From JAGQUL01 sp038212015 (GTDB taxonomy: Bacteria > Actinomycetota > Thermoleophilia > Gaiellales > SKUG01), in assembly GCA_038212015.1 (NCBI GenBank), contig JBBQUY010000003.1, positions 25,383 to 89,382 on the forward strand: 64,000 nt of DNA, given 5' to 3'. The notes under the pieces were generated by a model. The model searched no databases. It saw only the letters and a program-made list of their open reading frames with translations, and was not told where the DNA came from. This document shows, in pieces, positions 8,387 to 17,166 of this stretch. Made by a program: the position numbers and the translations under genes. Numbering within the stretch: the stretch's first letter is position 1; each line of letters begins with the position of its first letter.

Positions 8387-9151
8387 ATGATCGTCGCCAC
8401 CCCGATCCCCACCGCTGTTCCCAAGCCCACGCCGACCGCCCCGCCGACCGCTCCCGTCGCGACGGCGCCGGCAGGCGCGCCGTCCGCGACGCCCAAGGTC
8501 GATGACGCGCCGGCCGTTCCCGCCGGTCAGGCTGCCGACGGGGCCAAGCAGCAGACGCCCGCCCCAGGTGGTGCAGCTGCGCCGGTCGACGCCGCCGCTG
8601 CCAAGCAGTCGATCATCGAGAAGCTGCAGTCCACGAGCGCGGCCGATGCGATCGCGCAGGTCGACAGCCACCTCGAGAAGCTGTCCGCGCTCAGCGTCGG
8701 AGGTGGCACGCCGGAAGGTCAGCAGACCACCAAGATCGCCAGCGCCCTGCTGACGGATTCGTCGATGCTGCTGCAGCATGCGCACGTGAAGGCGATGGAG
8801 CAGCTGCGCGACATGGCCACCGAACTGCAGATGCGCGTGATGAGCAGCGTGTCGGGCCTCGCCTACATGGGTGGCCAGGTCGCGATCGCCGGGCAGTCGA
8901 AGACGCCGGTCAAGCTCGCCGACATCGCTGGCGGTCCGATCACCGAGACCAAGGCCACGATGGGTGACGTCATCGCCGCGATCACGCCGAAGGATGCGCC
9001 ACAGGCCGACGCGCCGGCGCCGGACGCAAAGACCGTCCCGGTCCCCACTGCACCGAATGGCAACACCGGCGTCGCCGGCGCGATTCCGCCGAAGGGCCTC
9101 CAGCACGTCACGCCCGGCCCCGGCGCCGGTCGCGGCCCGAATCCGGCGTAA
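8387..9151 (+). CDS. Proline/alanine-rich unknown protein
   Basis: A 254-residue protein. I chose ATG at 8387 because AGAGGA lies 10 nt upstream; an in-frame GTG at 8321 would add 22 residues with no ribosome binding site. Residues 1-70 and 205-254 are low-complexity, rich in Pro, Ala and Thr. The central 130 residues are predicted helical (KQSIIEKLQS to about SGLAYMGGQVAIAG) with hydrophobic spacing suited to a coiled coil. There is no signal peptide or membrane segment. The architecture, a helical core flanked by PA-rich linkers, recalls the orphan at 799-1788, but I see no homologous core. The function is unknown. Confidence 0.6.
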   Translation: MIVATPIPTAVPKPTPTAPPTAPVATAPAGAPSATPKVDDAPAVPAGQAADGAKQQTPAPGGAAAPVDAAAAKQSIIEKLQSTSAADAIAQVDSHLEKLSALSVGGGTPEGQQTTKIASALLTDSSMLLQHAHVKAMEQLRDMATELQMRVMSSVSGLAYMGGQVAIAGQSKTPVKLADIAGGPITETKATMGDVIAAITPKDAPQADAPAPDAKTVPVPTAPNGNTGVAGAIPPKGLQHVTPGPGAGRGPNPA

Positions 9152-9270
9152 CGCCGGCAGGCACCGGCTCCGGCCGACCAAAGGATCGTCCCACCACGCG
9201 GCTCGCGCACGGATGCGCACCACGTCGCGACAAGGACGACGACGCATCGTTCCCCCTCTTCGATGCGACT

Positions 9271-9315
9271 CGAGACGGATGGCCGGGACCGCACGGATGC
9301 GGCCCGGCCGTCTCG
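9271..9315. terminator. Bidirectional terminator candidate
   Basis: CGAGAC (9271-9276) pairs with GTCTCG (9310-9315), and GGCCGGG (9281-9287) pairs with CCCGGCC (9303-9309). The structure sits between the convergent ends of the 8387 gene and the lipase-like gene, 7 bp from the stop of the latter. It has no T run. Confidence 0.5.
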
Positions 9316-9322
9316 ACTCCGT

Positions 9323-10213
9323 CTACGGACGGCGCACGAACGTCATCGCCGCCGTGAACGCCTCGCCGCTCGTCGACGCGATCGCCGCGTGGTTGCTCAG
9401 CCGCGGGCCGGCGCGCAGCGCCACGTTCGCTACGTTCGCGGCCGCGGGCAGGTCGGCTGATCCGAACGGAACGACGCCATCCCACTTCGAGCGGACCGCC
9501 AGGTACTCCGTTGGCCCGTCGGGTACCTCGGTGCCGAGCGTCTCCATGAACTCGCTGCCGCGCAGCATCTGGCGCAGCGCGACGCTCGCCATCGGCATCA
9601 CCGTCCGATTCGCGACCGTGTCGACGAGCTTGTGCACGCGACGTGCGGTGGAGTAGCGCTCCAGCCACGGGTAATCCTCGATGCGCACCGGCAGCCCACG
9701 ATTCGGCGTGGCGAGCGTCACGACGTGACGCACGACCGCGTCGCCGCCGAGCTCCTTCACGAACCACCGCGCCATGAGCCCGCCCTCGCTGTGGCCGACG
9801 ATGTCGACTTCCCCGCCAAGCAGGTCGACCATCGTCGCCAGACGCTCTGCGCTCTCGCGAATGTCGGCGAACGCGTTGTCGACGGGCGGCATCACCGCGA
9901 CGCGGCGAATGCCGGCGCCTTCGTAGGAGCGACGCAGCAGGCTGTAGAAGTCGATGCTGCCGGCGAACCCACCCACGATCACGAGCGCGCGATCGTGGGT
10001 CACGCGTGCACCGTCCCATGGATGGATGGGATGCCTGGCCCACGCGCGAGCGCTCAGCCGCACGCCATGGACGGTCGCGCCACGCAGCATGCGCATCGCA
10101 CGCTCGAGACGAACGTCGACCGGTGCCTGACCGTCGACGCTCTGGTCCGGTCGCCGCGGCGCGGAACGGTCGCTGTCGGGGGAGCGCGTCACCGCGGCCG
10201 CACCTCGATCCAT
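9323..10213 (-). CDS. Alpha/beta-hydrolase, lipase/esterase-like
   Basis: A 296-residue protein. After about 70 residues of variable N-terminus, strand-like ALVIVGGFAG begins the fold, and GHSEGGLMARW supplies the nucleophile serine elbow (G-x-S-x-G). SKWDGVVPF and LSNHAAI near the C-terminus provide a plausible Asp and His, completing the triad. It resembles the PGAP1/triacylglycerol-lipase group of serine hydrolases. There is no signal peptide, so it is probably intracellular. The start overlaps the end of the upstream gene by 25 bp, suggesting coupled translation, although an internal start is possible because no strong ribosome binding site is seen. Confidence 0.82.
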   Translation of the reverse strand: MDRGAAAVTRSPDSDRSAPRRPDQSVDGQAPVDVRLERAMRMLRGATVHGVRLSARAWARHPIHPWDGARVTHDRALVIVGGFAGSIDFYSLLRRSYEGAGIRRVAVMPPVDNAFADIRESAERLATMVDLLGGEVDIVGHSEGGLMARWFVKELGGDAVVRHVVTLATPNRGLPVRIEDYPWLERYSTARRVHKLVDTVANRTVMPMASVALRQMLRGSEFMETLGTEVPDGPTEYLAVRSKWDGVVPFGSADLPAAANVANVALRAGPRLSNHAAIASTSGEAFTAAMTFVRRP

Positions 10214-10956
10214 AGCGCGTCGGCAATGCCGAGCACCTCGCCGCCCTCACGCAGCAGGACGCTGCGTGTGAAGTGCTTGCGGCCGTCCTCCCGCACCTGC
10301 CACGCCGCGGTGAGGAGTGGCTCGCCGACGAACGCTTCGCGTTGGATCCATGCCGCAATCCGCGCAAGCACGATCGGGTACTCGGCGTCCGGATCGGCGA
10401 CAGGCGCCGCGCTGGGGCAGTCGAGCGCTGCCCAGCAGGCAACGGCGGAGATCGCCTCGGGATCGTCCGGGCGGGTCGGATCGTGGAGCGACGGGTCGGG
10501 CGTCCATGCGTCGGCGAACACTGGTGCTCCGTCGACATCGAGGCCATCGACTGGTCCGCAGTGCAGGTGGAAAGCGGGCTGGCCGTCGGTGCGGGCGGTC
10601 CCGCACACGAGGCAACGGGGAAACGGGTGCGAATCGCGGAACGGGAAGCCATCGCGCGCCGCATGCGCCTGCTTCCGCGTCAGTTCGCGCACCGCGCGCG
10701 GTACGTGCCGGTCTATCTCCGTGGGGGCGGCATCCGCTATGAGCAGCTCACCGTCGCGCAGCTCGAACCGGTCCTGTCCGAGAGGCACAATCTGCAGCGC
10801 GCGTCCGAGCGGCGGCGGGACCCGTAGCGAGACCGCCATCGCGGTGGCATGGTCGGCATGCTCTGCAAGCAGGCCGGCGCTCCAGCCGCCGTTGCCGGAC
10901 CCGTCGGGTCCGTTCGCCCATGTCGGGATGACCAGCTGCTCGTCGCGTGCGTCCAC
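10189..10956 (-). CDS. Hotdog/thioesterase-like unknown protein
   Basis: A 255-residue soluble protein. A Cys-x2-Cys within FPRCLVCGTAR at about residue 115 is the most distinctive feature and could bind zinc. The flanking sequences (NGGWSAGLLAEH near the start, EAFVGEPLLTAAWQVREDGRKHFTRSVLL near the end) resemble acyl-CoA thioesterase-like double-hotdog proteins of actinobacteria. That assignment is from memory of the pattern and is tentative. The GTG start at 10954-10956 is fixed by a TAGGCT box exactly 6 nt upstream, which indicates a leaderless message. It probably forms a two-gene unit with the lipase-like gene. Confidence 0.65.
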   Translation of the reverse strand: MDARDEQLVIPTWANGPDGSGNGGWSAGLLAEHADHATAMAVSLRVPPPLGRALQIVPLGQDRFELRDGELLIADAAPTEIDRHVPRAVRELTRKQAHAARDGFPFRDSHPFPRCLVCGTARTDGQPAFHLHCGPVDGLDVDGAPVFADAWTPDPSLHDPTRPDDPEAISAVACWAALDCPSAAPVADPDAEYPIVLARIAAWIQREAFVGEPLLTAAWQVREDGRKHFTRSVLLREGGEVLGIADALWIEVRPR

Positions 10957-10962
10957 GCCCCG

Positions 10963-10968
10963 AGCCTA
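10963..10968 (-). promoter_or_regulatory. -10 box TAGGCT, leaderless start at 10956
   Basis: On the minus strand TAGGCT is followed by 6 nt and then the GTG start. No ribosome binding site is present. Confidence 0.55.
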
Positions 10969-11021
10969 TCGCGGTGCGGCGACGTGCTCCGGCTCGGGCG
11001 TGGACTCGGCATCGGCCTTGT

Positions 11022-11064
11022 GTGGTTGCGCCGACTGCGATCCGGTCGCAGTGAGGACAACCAC
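11022..11064. repeat. 43-bp dyad repeat, family 1, copy A (single)
   Basis: GTGGTT-N6-ACTGCGA-N5-TCGCAGT-N6-AACCAC with perfect outer and inner arms, centred at 11043. The outer arm can extend to 9 bp. It lies between two minus-strand genes, 10 bp past the stop of the GNAT gene. Related pairs occur at 24678-24782 and 29188-29292. Confidence 0.85.
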
Positions 11065-11073
11065 ACGCACGAG

Positions 11074-11667
11074 TCAGCTCATGGACGCGCGATCGACGAC
11101 CACCTCGGGCCAGGCCTCCGGGTCGAATTCGCTGGCCAGCAGTGCGAACTGCACCGCGTCATGGCCCACGCCGTCGCGCCAGATGCGCTGTCCGAGCACG
11201 CCCTCTTCGCGGATCCCCGGGAGCTTGCGCATCGCCGCCAGCGAGCGTGGGTTGTCCGTGCGTGTCAGGAACTCGAGCCGCGCCAGCTCCAAGTGCTCGA
11301 ACGCGAACGTCACGAGCGCCGCCTTGGATTCCAGGTTGTAGCCCTGCCCCTGGAACGGCACGCCGATCCACGTGCCTGCCTCGGCCCGACGATTCGGGCG
11401 GTCGATGCCGCTGATGCCGGTGCAGCCCACGAGCTGCTCGCGCTCGTGATCGAAGATCCCGGGCAGCCACGCTCGGCCGCGCTGCCACAGCGCCCGCGAA
11501 TCATGGATGTATTCGAGGGAGTCATCGACCGTCTCGTGCGCGCTCCACTGCAGCTGCTCGGACACGGCCGGATCGCGCGCCAGCGCGAACAGCTGGTGCG
11601 CCGCGCGAGGGGTCACGAGCCGCAGCTCGATCGAGCCACAGCGCACTCGGGGTGACGGGACGGACAT
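11074..11667 (-). CDS. GNAT acetyltransferase (RimJ/RimL-like)
   Basis: A 197-residue protein with the layout of the RimJ/RimL type: an N-terminal RLVTPRAAHQLFALARDP segment, a central LVGCTGISGID strand, and acetyl-CoA-binding motif A with the P-loop-like GVPFQGQGYNLESKAALVTFAFEHL. It ends with ARLEFLTRTDNPRSLAAMRKL. The family transfers acetyl groups to N-termini or small amines; the substrate is unknown. The start is 20 bp from the divergent ftcD start, and the two share an overlapping promoter box. Dyad repeat copy A follows its 3' end. Confidence 0.85.
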   Translation of the reverse strand: MSVPSPRVRCGSIELRLVTPRAAHQLFALARDPAVSEQLQWSAHETVDDSLEYIHDSRALWQRGRAWLPGIFDHEREQLVGCTGISGIDRPNRRAEAGTWIGVPFQGQGYNLESKAALVTFAFEHLELARLEFLTRTDNPRSLAAMRKLPGIREEGVLGQRIWRDGVGHDAVQFALLASEFDPEAWPEVVVDRASMS

Positions 11668-11674
11668 CGGCGGG

Positions 11675-11681
11675 CAGGCTA
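11675..11681. promoter_or_regulatory. Overlapping divergent -10 boxes
   Basis: The 7 bp CAGGCTA read TAGCCT on the minus strand, 8 nt before the GNAT ATG, and CAGGCT on the plus strand, 7 nt before the ftcD GTG. One box thus seems to serve two divergent, nearly leaderless genes that are only 20 bp apart. Confidence 0.4.
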
Positions 11682-11687
11682 CCGGAC

Positions 11688-12662
11688 GTGGCAGCGCCGC
11701 TCCTGGAATCGGTCCCCAACATCAGCGTCGGTCGCGACGTGGCGATGGTCGACGCGATCGTCACCGAGGTGCGCGCAGGCATCGAGCGCGGCGCCGCGCT
11801 GGACGACTCCGCAGCCACCATCGCCGACGTGCACCGCGACTCCGACCACGATCGCAGCGTGCTGACGATCATCGGGCGTGGCGAGGCGCTCGCCGCCGCG
11901 CTGGAGGCGCTCGCGCGCGCGTGTGTGAGGCGCATCGACCTGCATGCCGGCCACGGCGTGCATCCACGCATCGGTGTGCTCGACGTGCTGCCGATCGTGG
12001 CGCTCGAGGAGGGCGACGGCGCACTCGGCGCAGCGCACGAGCTGGTCGTTCGACTCGGAACGTTCATCGGCCGCGAGCTCAAGGTCCCGGTAGTGCGCTA
12101 TGCGCTGGACCGATCAGGCTCGCCGTTGCCGGGCGCGGCCCACACCGGCGAAGTGCGACGCGGCGGGCCGGCGACGGTCGCAGCGCGCATCGTCAGCGGC
12201 GAACTCGAACGCATGTCGGGTCCGGTCGCCCCGCATCCGACCGCCGGCATCACGATCTGCGGCGTGCGCGACGTGCTCGTGGCATTCAACGTCGATCTGG
12301 ACGGCGACGACCTGGATGCCGCCCGCGCGATCGCCGCGCGCGTTCGAGGTACGGCTGATGGCGACGATGCCCTGCCGGGTATTCGTGCTCTCGGACTGCG
12401 GCTCGCGTCGCGCACCGTCACGCAGGTCTCCACCAACATCGACCGGCACCGCGAATGCGGCCCCGCGCGCGTGCTGCAGACCGTCGCCCGCCTCGCCGCC
12501 GACCACGACTGCGGCATCAGCGCCGCCGAGCTCGTGGGGCTCGCACCCGACAGTGCGCTCGGCCCCCTGCGCTACGCCTGCACCGGGCTCGGGGTCCCGC
12601 TGCACGCGAGCGCGAACCCGTCGCTGGACGCGGCGATCGGTCGGCTCGCCGCGTCGGGCTGA
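11688..12662 (+). CDS. ftcD: Glutamate formimidoyltransferase
   Basis: A 324-residue enzyme of the last step of histidine degradation, moving the formimino group from formiminoglutamate to tetrahydrofolate. Typical segments are LLESVPNISVGRD at the start, DSDHDRSVLTIIG, HAGHGVHPRIGVLDVLPIV, and PTAGITICGVRDVLVAFNVDLD. It contains the two formiminotransferase subdomains only; the cyclodeaminase domain fused in animals is absent. I chose GTG at 11688 because the family begins just before the VPNIS motif and a -10-like box lies 7 nt upstream. hutH, hutU and hutI lie 3-10 kb away, each in its own transcription unit. Confidence 0.92.
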   Translation: MAAPLLESVPNISVGRDVAMVDAIVTEVRAGIERGAALDDSAATIADVHRDSDHDRSVLTIIGRGEALAAALEALARACVRRIDLHAGHGVHPRIGVLDVLPIVALEEGDGALGAAHELVVRLGTFIGRELKVPVVRYALDRSGSPLPGAAHTGEVRRGGPATVAARIVSGELERMSGPVAPHPTAGITICGVRDVLVAFNVDLDGDDLDAARAIAARVRGTADGDDALPGIRALGLRLASRTVTQVSTNIDRHRECGPARVLQTVARLAADHDCGISAAELVGLAPDSALGPLRYACTGLGVPLHASANPSLDAAIGRLAASG

Positions 12663-12677
12663 GCGCTCCTGCCCGAG

Positions 12678-12718
12678 CTTCGTACGTTGTCGTCGGTATG
12701 CGACGACCTTGTACGAAG
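12678..12718. terminator. Bidirectional terminator hairpin
   Basis: CTTCGTAC (12678-12685) pairs with GTACGAAG (12711-12718), and GTCGTCG (12689-12695) with CGACGAC (12701-12707). The stems are separated by a symmetric 3x3 internal loop and capped by GTATG. It sits between convergent ftcD and the PLD-like gene. Confidence 0.65.
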
Positions 12719-12740
12719 CGCCGCGGCGGGGCGTCGTGAG

Positions 12741-13961
12741 TCACGCCATCGACTCGAGGATGCGCCGCACCACCGGCCTGACGACGTCGGAGTTGACGAG
12801 GCGCATCTTCCAGTCGTCCATGTCGTCGGCCGTGACGCGGTGCGAGCGCGTCTCGTCGTGGCGCAGCATCGCCTCGACCTGGTCGAGCAGCTTCGGGTCG
12901 TTGCTGAGCACGTTGACCTCGTGATCCGTGTCGAGCGCGCGATAGGTGAGGTTCGTCGAACCGACGGAGGCCCAGTTCTCCGTCAGCACGATCTTCTCGT
13001 GTGACATCTGCGGCTGTTCGAGCACGCGAACCCCACGCGCGGCACCAGCACCGAGGTCGTCGTAATACGACCGCGACAGCTGCTGGAACATCGGGAACGC
13101 GGATTCGTCACCGTTCACCCACAGCCGCGTGTCGACTCCGCGTTCGATCGCCTCGCGGCTGGCCGCGGCGATGCGCGGCGACCCGAAGTACGGCGTCTGC
13201 ATCCACAGCCGGCTCTCCGCGGACTCCGCGAGCGCATACGCCGCGCGGGTCGCGTCGCGCACGGGGCCGTCGTTGGCCACGATGCGGTAGCCCACGTCCA
13301 CCGGCGTCTGGCCGGCGCGATCGGCGGCGTCGAGCATCTGCCGCTGGAGCGCGCTGACCTGTCCGCCGTTGTCGACCCAGCGTCCGACGAAGTCGGCGTG
13401 CGCCTGCGCGACGATCTCGCGCCCGGTGAGACGGACCATCACGTCGTGCCACGTCGTGCCGGAGCCGAAGCCCATCCCGCCCACGTATGCGACGTCGTCG
13501 TCGATGACGAACAGCTTGCGATGCTCGATCGGGGGATTGAACGGCATGAGCGGGCTCGCGTGCCGCACCACTCGGATGCCGTCGCGCTCGAGCTCGTCGT
13601 AGAAGCGCGTCTGCGGGAAATACGGCAGCAGCGACGTGCCCTGTCGGTCGACGAGCACGCTCACCTCGATCGGCGCGCGACCATCGGTCGGTTTCGCGCG
13701 TGCCCGCAGCGCCTCGAGGATCTGTCGGCCCTCGGCGGTGGGTTTGAGGATGAATTCCGCGACCTCGATCGACTGCTTCGCGTTCGCTATGTCCTGCAGC
13801 ATCCGTGGGACCGCGACGTCCTTGTCGACGAGCAGCTCGCCCGCGCCGACGACGAGCACGTTCTCGGGCAGGGCGGCATGGCCGTGTACGGCGTTGGCAA
13901 GCCTGCCTGCCTCCACCGGTCCACGAATCGCCCGAAGCGCTTCTGCGCCGCCCATCCGCAT
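12741..13961 (-). CDS. Phospholipase D/cardiolipin synthase-like protein
   Basis: A 406-residue protein with two HKD motifs. The first, IEHRKLFVIDDDVAYVGGMG, is canonical. The second, SHEKIVLTENWASVGSTNL, has Glu in place of the usual Asp. The pair forms one phosphatidyltransferase or phosphodiesterase site. There are no membrane helices, unlike classical cardiolipin synthases. I chose ATG at 13959-13961, 9 nt after GGGAG. The frame is open to an ATG at 14072, but those extra 37 residues look like translated non-coding DNA and would leave 5 bp to the divergent collagen-like gene. Confidence 0.85.
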   Translation of the reverse strand: MRMGGAEALRAIRGPVEAGRLANAVHGHAALPENVLVVGAGELLVDKDVAVPRMLQDIANAKQSIEVAEFILKPTAEGRQILEALRARAKPTDGRAPIEVSVLVDRQGTSLLPYFPQTRFYDELERDGIRVVRHASPLMPFNPPIEHRKLFVIDDDVAYVGGMGFGSGTTWHDVMVRLTGREIVAQAHADFVGRWVDNGGQVSALQRQMLDAADRAGQTPVDVGYRIVANDGPVRDATRAAYALAESAESRLWMQTPYFGSPRIAAASREAIERGVDTRLWVNGDESAFPMFQQLSRSYYDDLGAGAARGVRVLEQPQMSHEKIVLTENWASVGSTNLTYRALDTDHEVNVLSNDPKLLDQVEAMLRHDETRSHRVTADDMDDWKMRLVNSDVVRPVVRRILESMA

Positions 13962-14077
13962 GTCCCACATCTCCCGCGTCGCTGCAGGCTGCGCTGTCCA
14001 GGCGCGCCTGCTCCTGTACGTCGGGCGTGGTCGCGTGGCCGTTGCAACGTGATCGATCACTGGTCCGATCATTTGGC

Positions 14078-15124
14078 ATGCTGCATCGCACCCGACTCGC
14101 CATCCGTCGTCATCTCAGCTACGCGAACGTCACTTCGACGATCGCCTTGGTGGTGGTCTGCGTCGGCACTGCGCACGCCGCTGGAATCGGCAGCTCCGGC
14201 ATCGCCGACAACTCGGTCCTGTCGCGGGACATCCGCAACAACACAATCGCATCGGTCGACGTCGCCAATGGCGGCGTCGAGCTCGTCGATCTCTCGGTAC
14301 GCGCCCGACGGGCGCTCGCCAGAGGCACGGGCGCGGCTGGAGCGGTCGGTGCACAGGGCGACCCTGGAGCCCAGGGGCCCCAGGGTCCAGCCGGCGCACC
14401 GGGTTCGGCCGGTCAGGTGGGTCCAGCGGGACCGGCGGGTCCGGCAGGCCCGGAGGGCCCGAAGGGTGATACGGGCGCTCCCGGTGCCCCGGGTACTCCA
14501 GGTGCTCCGGGTACCGCGATCAGCAGCGTCGCGGTACTTGACGGCATCGGCTGTTCAGTGGAAGGGCGCGACGGAACGATCGACGTCGTCTACGGAACCG
14601 CGGTCGTGAGTGTCGCCACCGTCTCGATCCGCTGCGTGCTCGAACCCGCCACCTGCAACGACCCTCAACCTGCCGGGCTGCACGTGGCTGTGTGGTCATG
14701 TGATCCGCACTCTGGCTCGTGGCTGGTTGACCAATGCGACGCGGGCTGGCAGGACTCCGACGACAGTCACGCGACCGGGTGCGAGGACACGGTGTTCTGT
14801 CCGACGGTCGACCAATCCGGGGTCCAGAACGGCAGCGTCACCTGTGACGAGTCCAACGACGCGCTGGACCTCGTCTGCGACGATGGGTACTTCAACGTGG
14901 ACGACAATTGGGAGAACGGCTGCGAGGGAGTCGACGTGCTGGGCGACTGTCGAGACGGCAACGGTGGAATCGATACGGGCGATCTCCCCGTGACCGCGTT
15001 CCCCTACGAGGAGACCGGGATGTGCTCGCCGGACGGCACGCCGGGGTACCAATGTCTGCCTCCCGGCGGGGAACTCCCCGAAAACTACGTCTTCAGCGTC
15101 TGCCCGGACTGGCGCGAATTCTGA
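14078..15124 (+). CDS. Secreted collagen-like protein with SYANV N-terminal module
   Basis: A 348-residue exported protein. Residues 1-35 carry RRHLSYANVTSTIAL followed by a hydrophobic stretch and AHAA, which I recognise as a signal-peptide module common in Thermoleophilia. After a linker (NNTIASVDVANGGVELVDLSVRARRAL), residues 85-147 are 21 uninterrupted Gly-x-y triplets rich in Pro, Ala and Lys, able to form a collagen-type triple helix. The last 200 residues are acidic and rich in Cys and Asp (CDPHSGSWLVDQCDAG, CDDGYFNVDDNWENGCEG), resembling Ca-binding or disulfide-rich surface domains. It is probably trimeric and surface-exposed; the role is unknown. Confidence 0.82.
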   Translation: MLHRTRLAIRRHLSYANVTSTIALVVVCVGTAHAAGIGSSGIADNSVLSRDIRNNTIASVDVANGGVELVDLSVRARRALARGTGAAGAVGAQGDPGAQGPQGPAGAPGSAGQVGPAGPAGPAGPEGPKGDTGAPGAPGTPGAPGTAISSVAVLDGIGCSVEGRDGTIDVVYGTAVVSVATVSIRCVLEPATCNDPQPAGLHVAVWSCDPHSGSWLVDQCDAGWQDSDDSHATGCEDTVFCPTVDQSGVQNGSVTCDESNDALDLVCDDGYFNVDDNWENGCEGVDVLGDCRDGNGGIDTGDLPVTAFPYEETGMCSPDGTPGYQCLPPGGELPENYVFSVCPDWREF

Positions 15125-15195
15125 CACTCGACAGGGGTGCCTGCACTATCATTCGTCCTGCAGCATGCTCCAACGATCGAACCGACAGGATGATC

Positions 15196-15570
15196 ATGAG
15201 CGACGGAATCACGGTGACCCCAGTGCAGCCGAAGATGGCACACATCGAGGCGGCCCACGCCTCCGTCAACGCGGCGTTCAACGCGCTTGCCATGGACCGC
15301 ACCACCGCGGCGCTGCCACGCGACGTCAAGCTCGCTCGCGGATACGTCGGCGAAGCACGCCTGGCACTCACCGAACTCGCCGGACACGACGGCCAGGACG
15401 ATGCCGCCGCTGCCGCTCGCGCCGTGCTGCCGCGCCTGGACCGCGCGATGGCGATCCTCGACGAGCTGGGACAGTCGCACGACCCGCGCCTGGTGCAGCC
15501 GCTGCTCGACGAGCTCGGAATCGCGATGGACCACGCCGAGGCGGCGCTCGGAGCAGTCGGCTGGGACTGA
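15196..15570 (+). CDS. Small helical unknown protein
   Basis: A 124-residue protein with no signal peptide. From residue 12 it is continuously helical, rich in Ala, Leu and Asp with regular hydrophobic spacing (MAHIEAAHASVNAAFNALAMD, ARGYVGEARLALTELAG, AVLPRLDRAMAILDELGQ), which suggests a four-helix bundle. The start is ATG at 15196, 5 nt after AGGA; an in-frame ATG at 15190 is possible. It lies between the collagen-like gene and hutH in the same direction with its own 70-bp leader. I do not recognise a family. Confidence 0.6.
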   Translation: MSDGITVTPVQPKMAHIEAAHASVNAAFNALAMDRTTAALPRDVKLARGYVGEARLALTELAGHDGQDDAAAAARAVLPRLDRAMAILDELGQSHDPRLVQPLLDELGIAMDHAEAALGAVGWD

Positions 15571-15621
15571 CGATCGTCGTTTCCGGGCCGTAGCGTGCTC
15601 CGCGCGTGCGAGACTGCACGC

Positions 15622-17166
15622 ATGGCATTGAAGACCGACAGCTTCCGCATCACCGGTACCGACCTCCCGATCGAGGAGGTCGAACGCGTCGCGATGGGCG
15701 GCGTCAACATCGAGCTGACCGATTCTGCTCGCACGCGGATCGCCGCTGCGCGCGCCGTCGTCGATTGCGCCGAAAGCGACGAGCTCTCCACGTACGGACT
15801 CAACACCGGCGTCGGCCGCTTCGTCGACACGCACATCCCCGCCGGCATGACCGCCGAACTGCAGAAGCGCGTGCTGCGATCACACGCCGCCGGCGTCGGC
15901 GCCCCCTACCCGGACGAAGTCGTGCGCGCCGCGCACCTGCTGCGCATCAACACGCTCGCGCTCGGCTACTCGGGCGTGCGCGTCGAACTCGTCGAACGCA
16001 TGGTCGCGATGCTCGACGCGGGCGTGCTGCCGTTCGTACCCGCGCGTGGCAGCGTCGGCGCGTCTGGTGACCTCGCACCGCTCTCGCACCTGTGCCTGCC
16101 GCTCGTGGGGGAGGGCAAGGCATACGTCGACGGCGAGCTGATGCCCGCCGCCGACGCGCTCGCCAGGACCGGTCTCGAACCGATCGAGCTTGCGTCGAAG
16201 GAAGGGCTGTCACTCATCAACGGCACGCAGTTCATGACCGCGATGGGGATCGTCTTCGGGCTGCGCGCACGTCGGCTCATGCGCATGGCCGACCTGGTCG
16301 CCGCCCTCAGCGTCGAGGCGCTGCGCGGTTCGGACCAGCCGTTCCTGCCGCAGATCCACGAGCTGCGCCCGCACGCCGGGCAGAAGACGTCTGCCGCGAA
16401 CATGTACGCGGCGATGCAGGGGTCGACGATCTCCGATTCGCATCGCTGGTGCGACCGCGTGCAGGACGCGTACTCGCTGCGCTGTGCACCACAGGTTCAC
16501 GGCGCGTCGCGCGACGCGCTCGAGCACGCACTGCGTACCTTCCAGATCGAAGCACAGGCCGTCACCGACAATCCGCTCGTGTTCCCGGAAGAAGACCTGC
16601 TGCGCTCCAACGGCAACTTCCATGGACAGCCGTGCGCGATCTCGCTCGACCTGATGGCGATCGCGGTGGCGGAGATCGCCAACATCTCCGAGCGCCGCGT
16701 CGAGCGCCTCGTCAATCCCACGATGAGCGGGCTGCCCGCGTTCCTGGTGGCCGAGGGTGGACTCAACTCCGGCTACATGATCGCCCAGTACACCGCCGCT
16801 GCGCTCGTGTCGGAGAACAAGGTCTACACGCATCCTGCGAGCGTCGATTCGATCCCCACGAGCGCCGGGCAGGAAGACCACGTGAGCATGGGCAACCACG
16901 CCGGGCTCAAGCTGCTGCCGGTGCTCGAGAACGCCGAGCGCGTGCTCGCGATCGAGCTGCTGTGTGCCACGCAGGGCGTCGACTTTCTTGCGCCGCGTCG
17001 CCCGGGCGCCGGCACTCGCGCGCTCCACGCCGCCGTTCGCGAGCGCGTGCCCTACCTCAAGGAAGACCGCATCCTCAACGACGAGATCGAGCTCATCACC
17101 TCGCTCGTCACCGATCCCGCGTTCATCGCCGAGGTCGAACAGGCAGCTGGCCTGACGCTGGCCTGA
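15622..17166 (+). CDS. hutH: Histidine ammonia-lyase
   Basis: A 514-residue enzyme converting histidine to urocanate and ammonia, the first step of histidine use. The prosthetic MIO group forms from the Ala-Ser-Gly in RGSVGASGDLAPLSHL. Other family segments are YGLNTGVGRF, LINGTQFMTAM, QDAYSLRCAPQVHGASRD, TDNPLVF and SAGQEDHVSMG. The length is typical. The last codons and the stop fall inside an 11-bp tandem array, so the extreme C-terminus (GLTLA) is encoded by repeat DNA. No hut operon partner is adjacent. Confidence 0.96.
   Translation: MALKTDSFRITGTDLPIEEVERVAMGGVNIELTDSARTRIAAARAVVDCAESDELSTYGLNTGVGRFVDTHIPAGMTAELQKRVLRSHAAGVGAPYPDEVVRAAHLLRINTLALGYSGVRVELVERMVAMLDAGVLPFVPARGSVGASGDLAPLSHLCLPLVGEGKAYVDGELMPAADALARTGLEPIELASKEGLSLINGTQFMTAMGIVFGLRARRLMRMADLVAALSVEALRGSDQPFLPQIHELRPHAGQKTSAANMYAAMQGSTISDSHRWCDRVQDAYSLRCAPQVHGASRDALEHALRTFQIEAQAVTDNPLVFPEEDLLRSNGNFHGQPCAISLDLMAIAVAEIANISERRVERLVNPTMSGLPAFLVAEGGLNSGYMIAQYTAAALVSENKVYTHPASVDSIPTSAGQEDHVSMGNHAGLKLLPVLENAERVLAIELLCATQGVDFLAPRRPGAGTRALHAAVRERVPYLKEDRILNDEIELITSLVTDPAFIAEVEQAAGLTLA

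Noticed and set aside
13962..14072. A longer start for the PLD-like gene at ATG 14072
   Set aside because: The added 37 residues show no conservation-like pattern, there is no ribosome binding site there, and it would leave 5 bp to a divergent gene; GGGAG sits correctly for ATG 13961.
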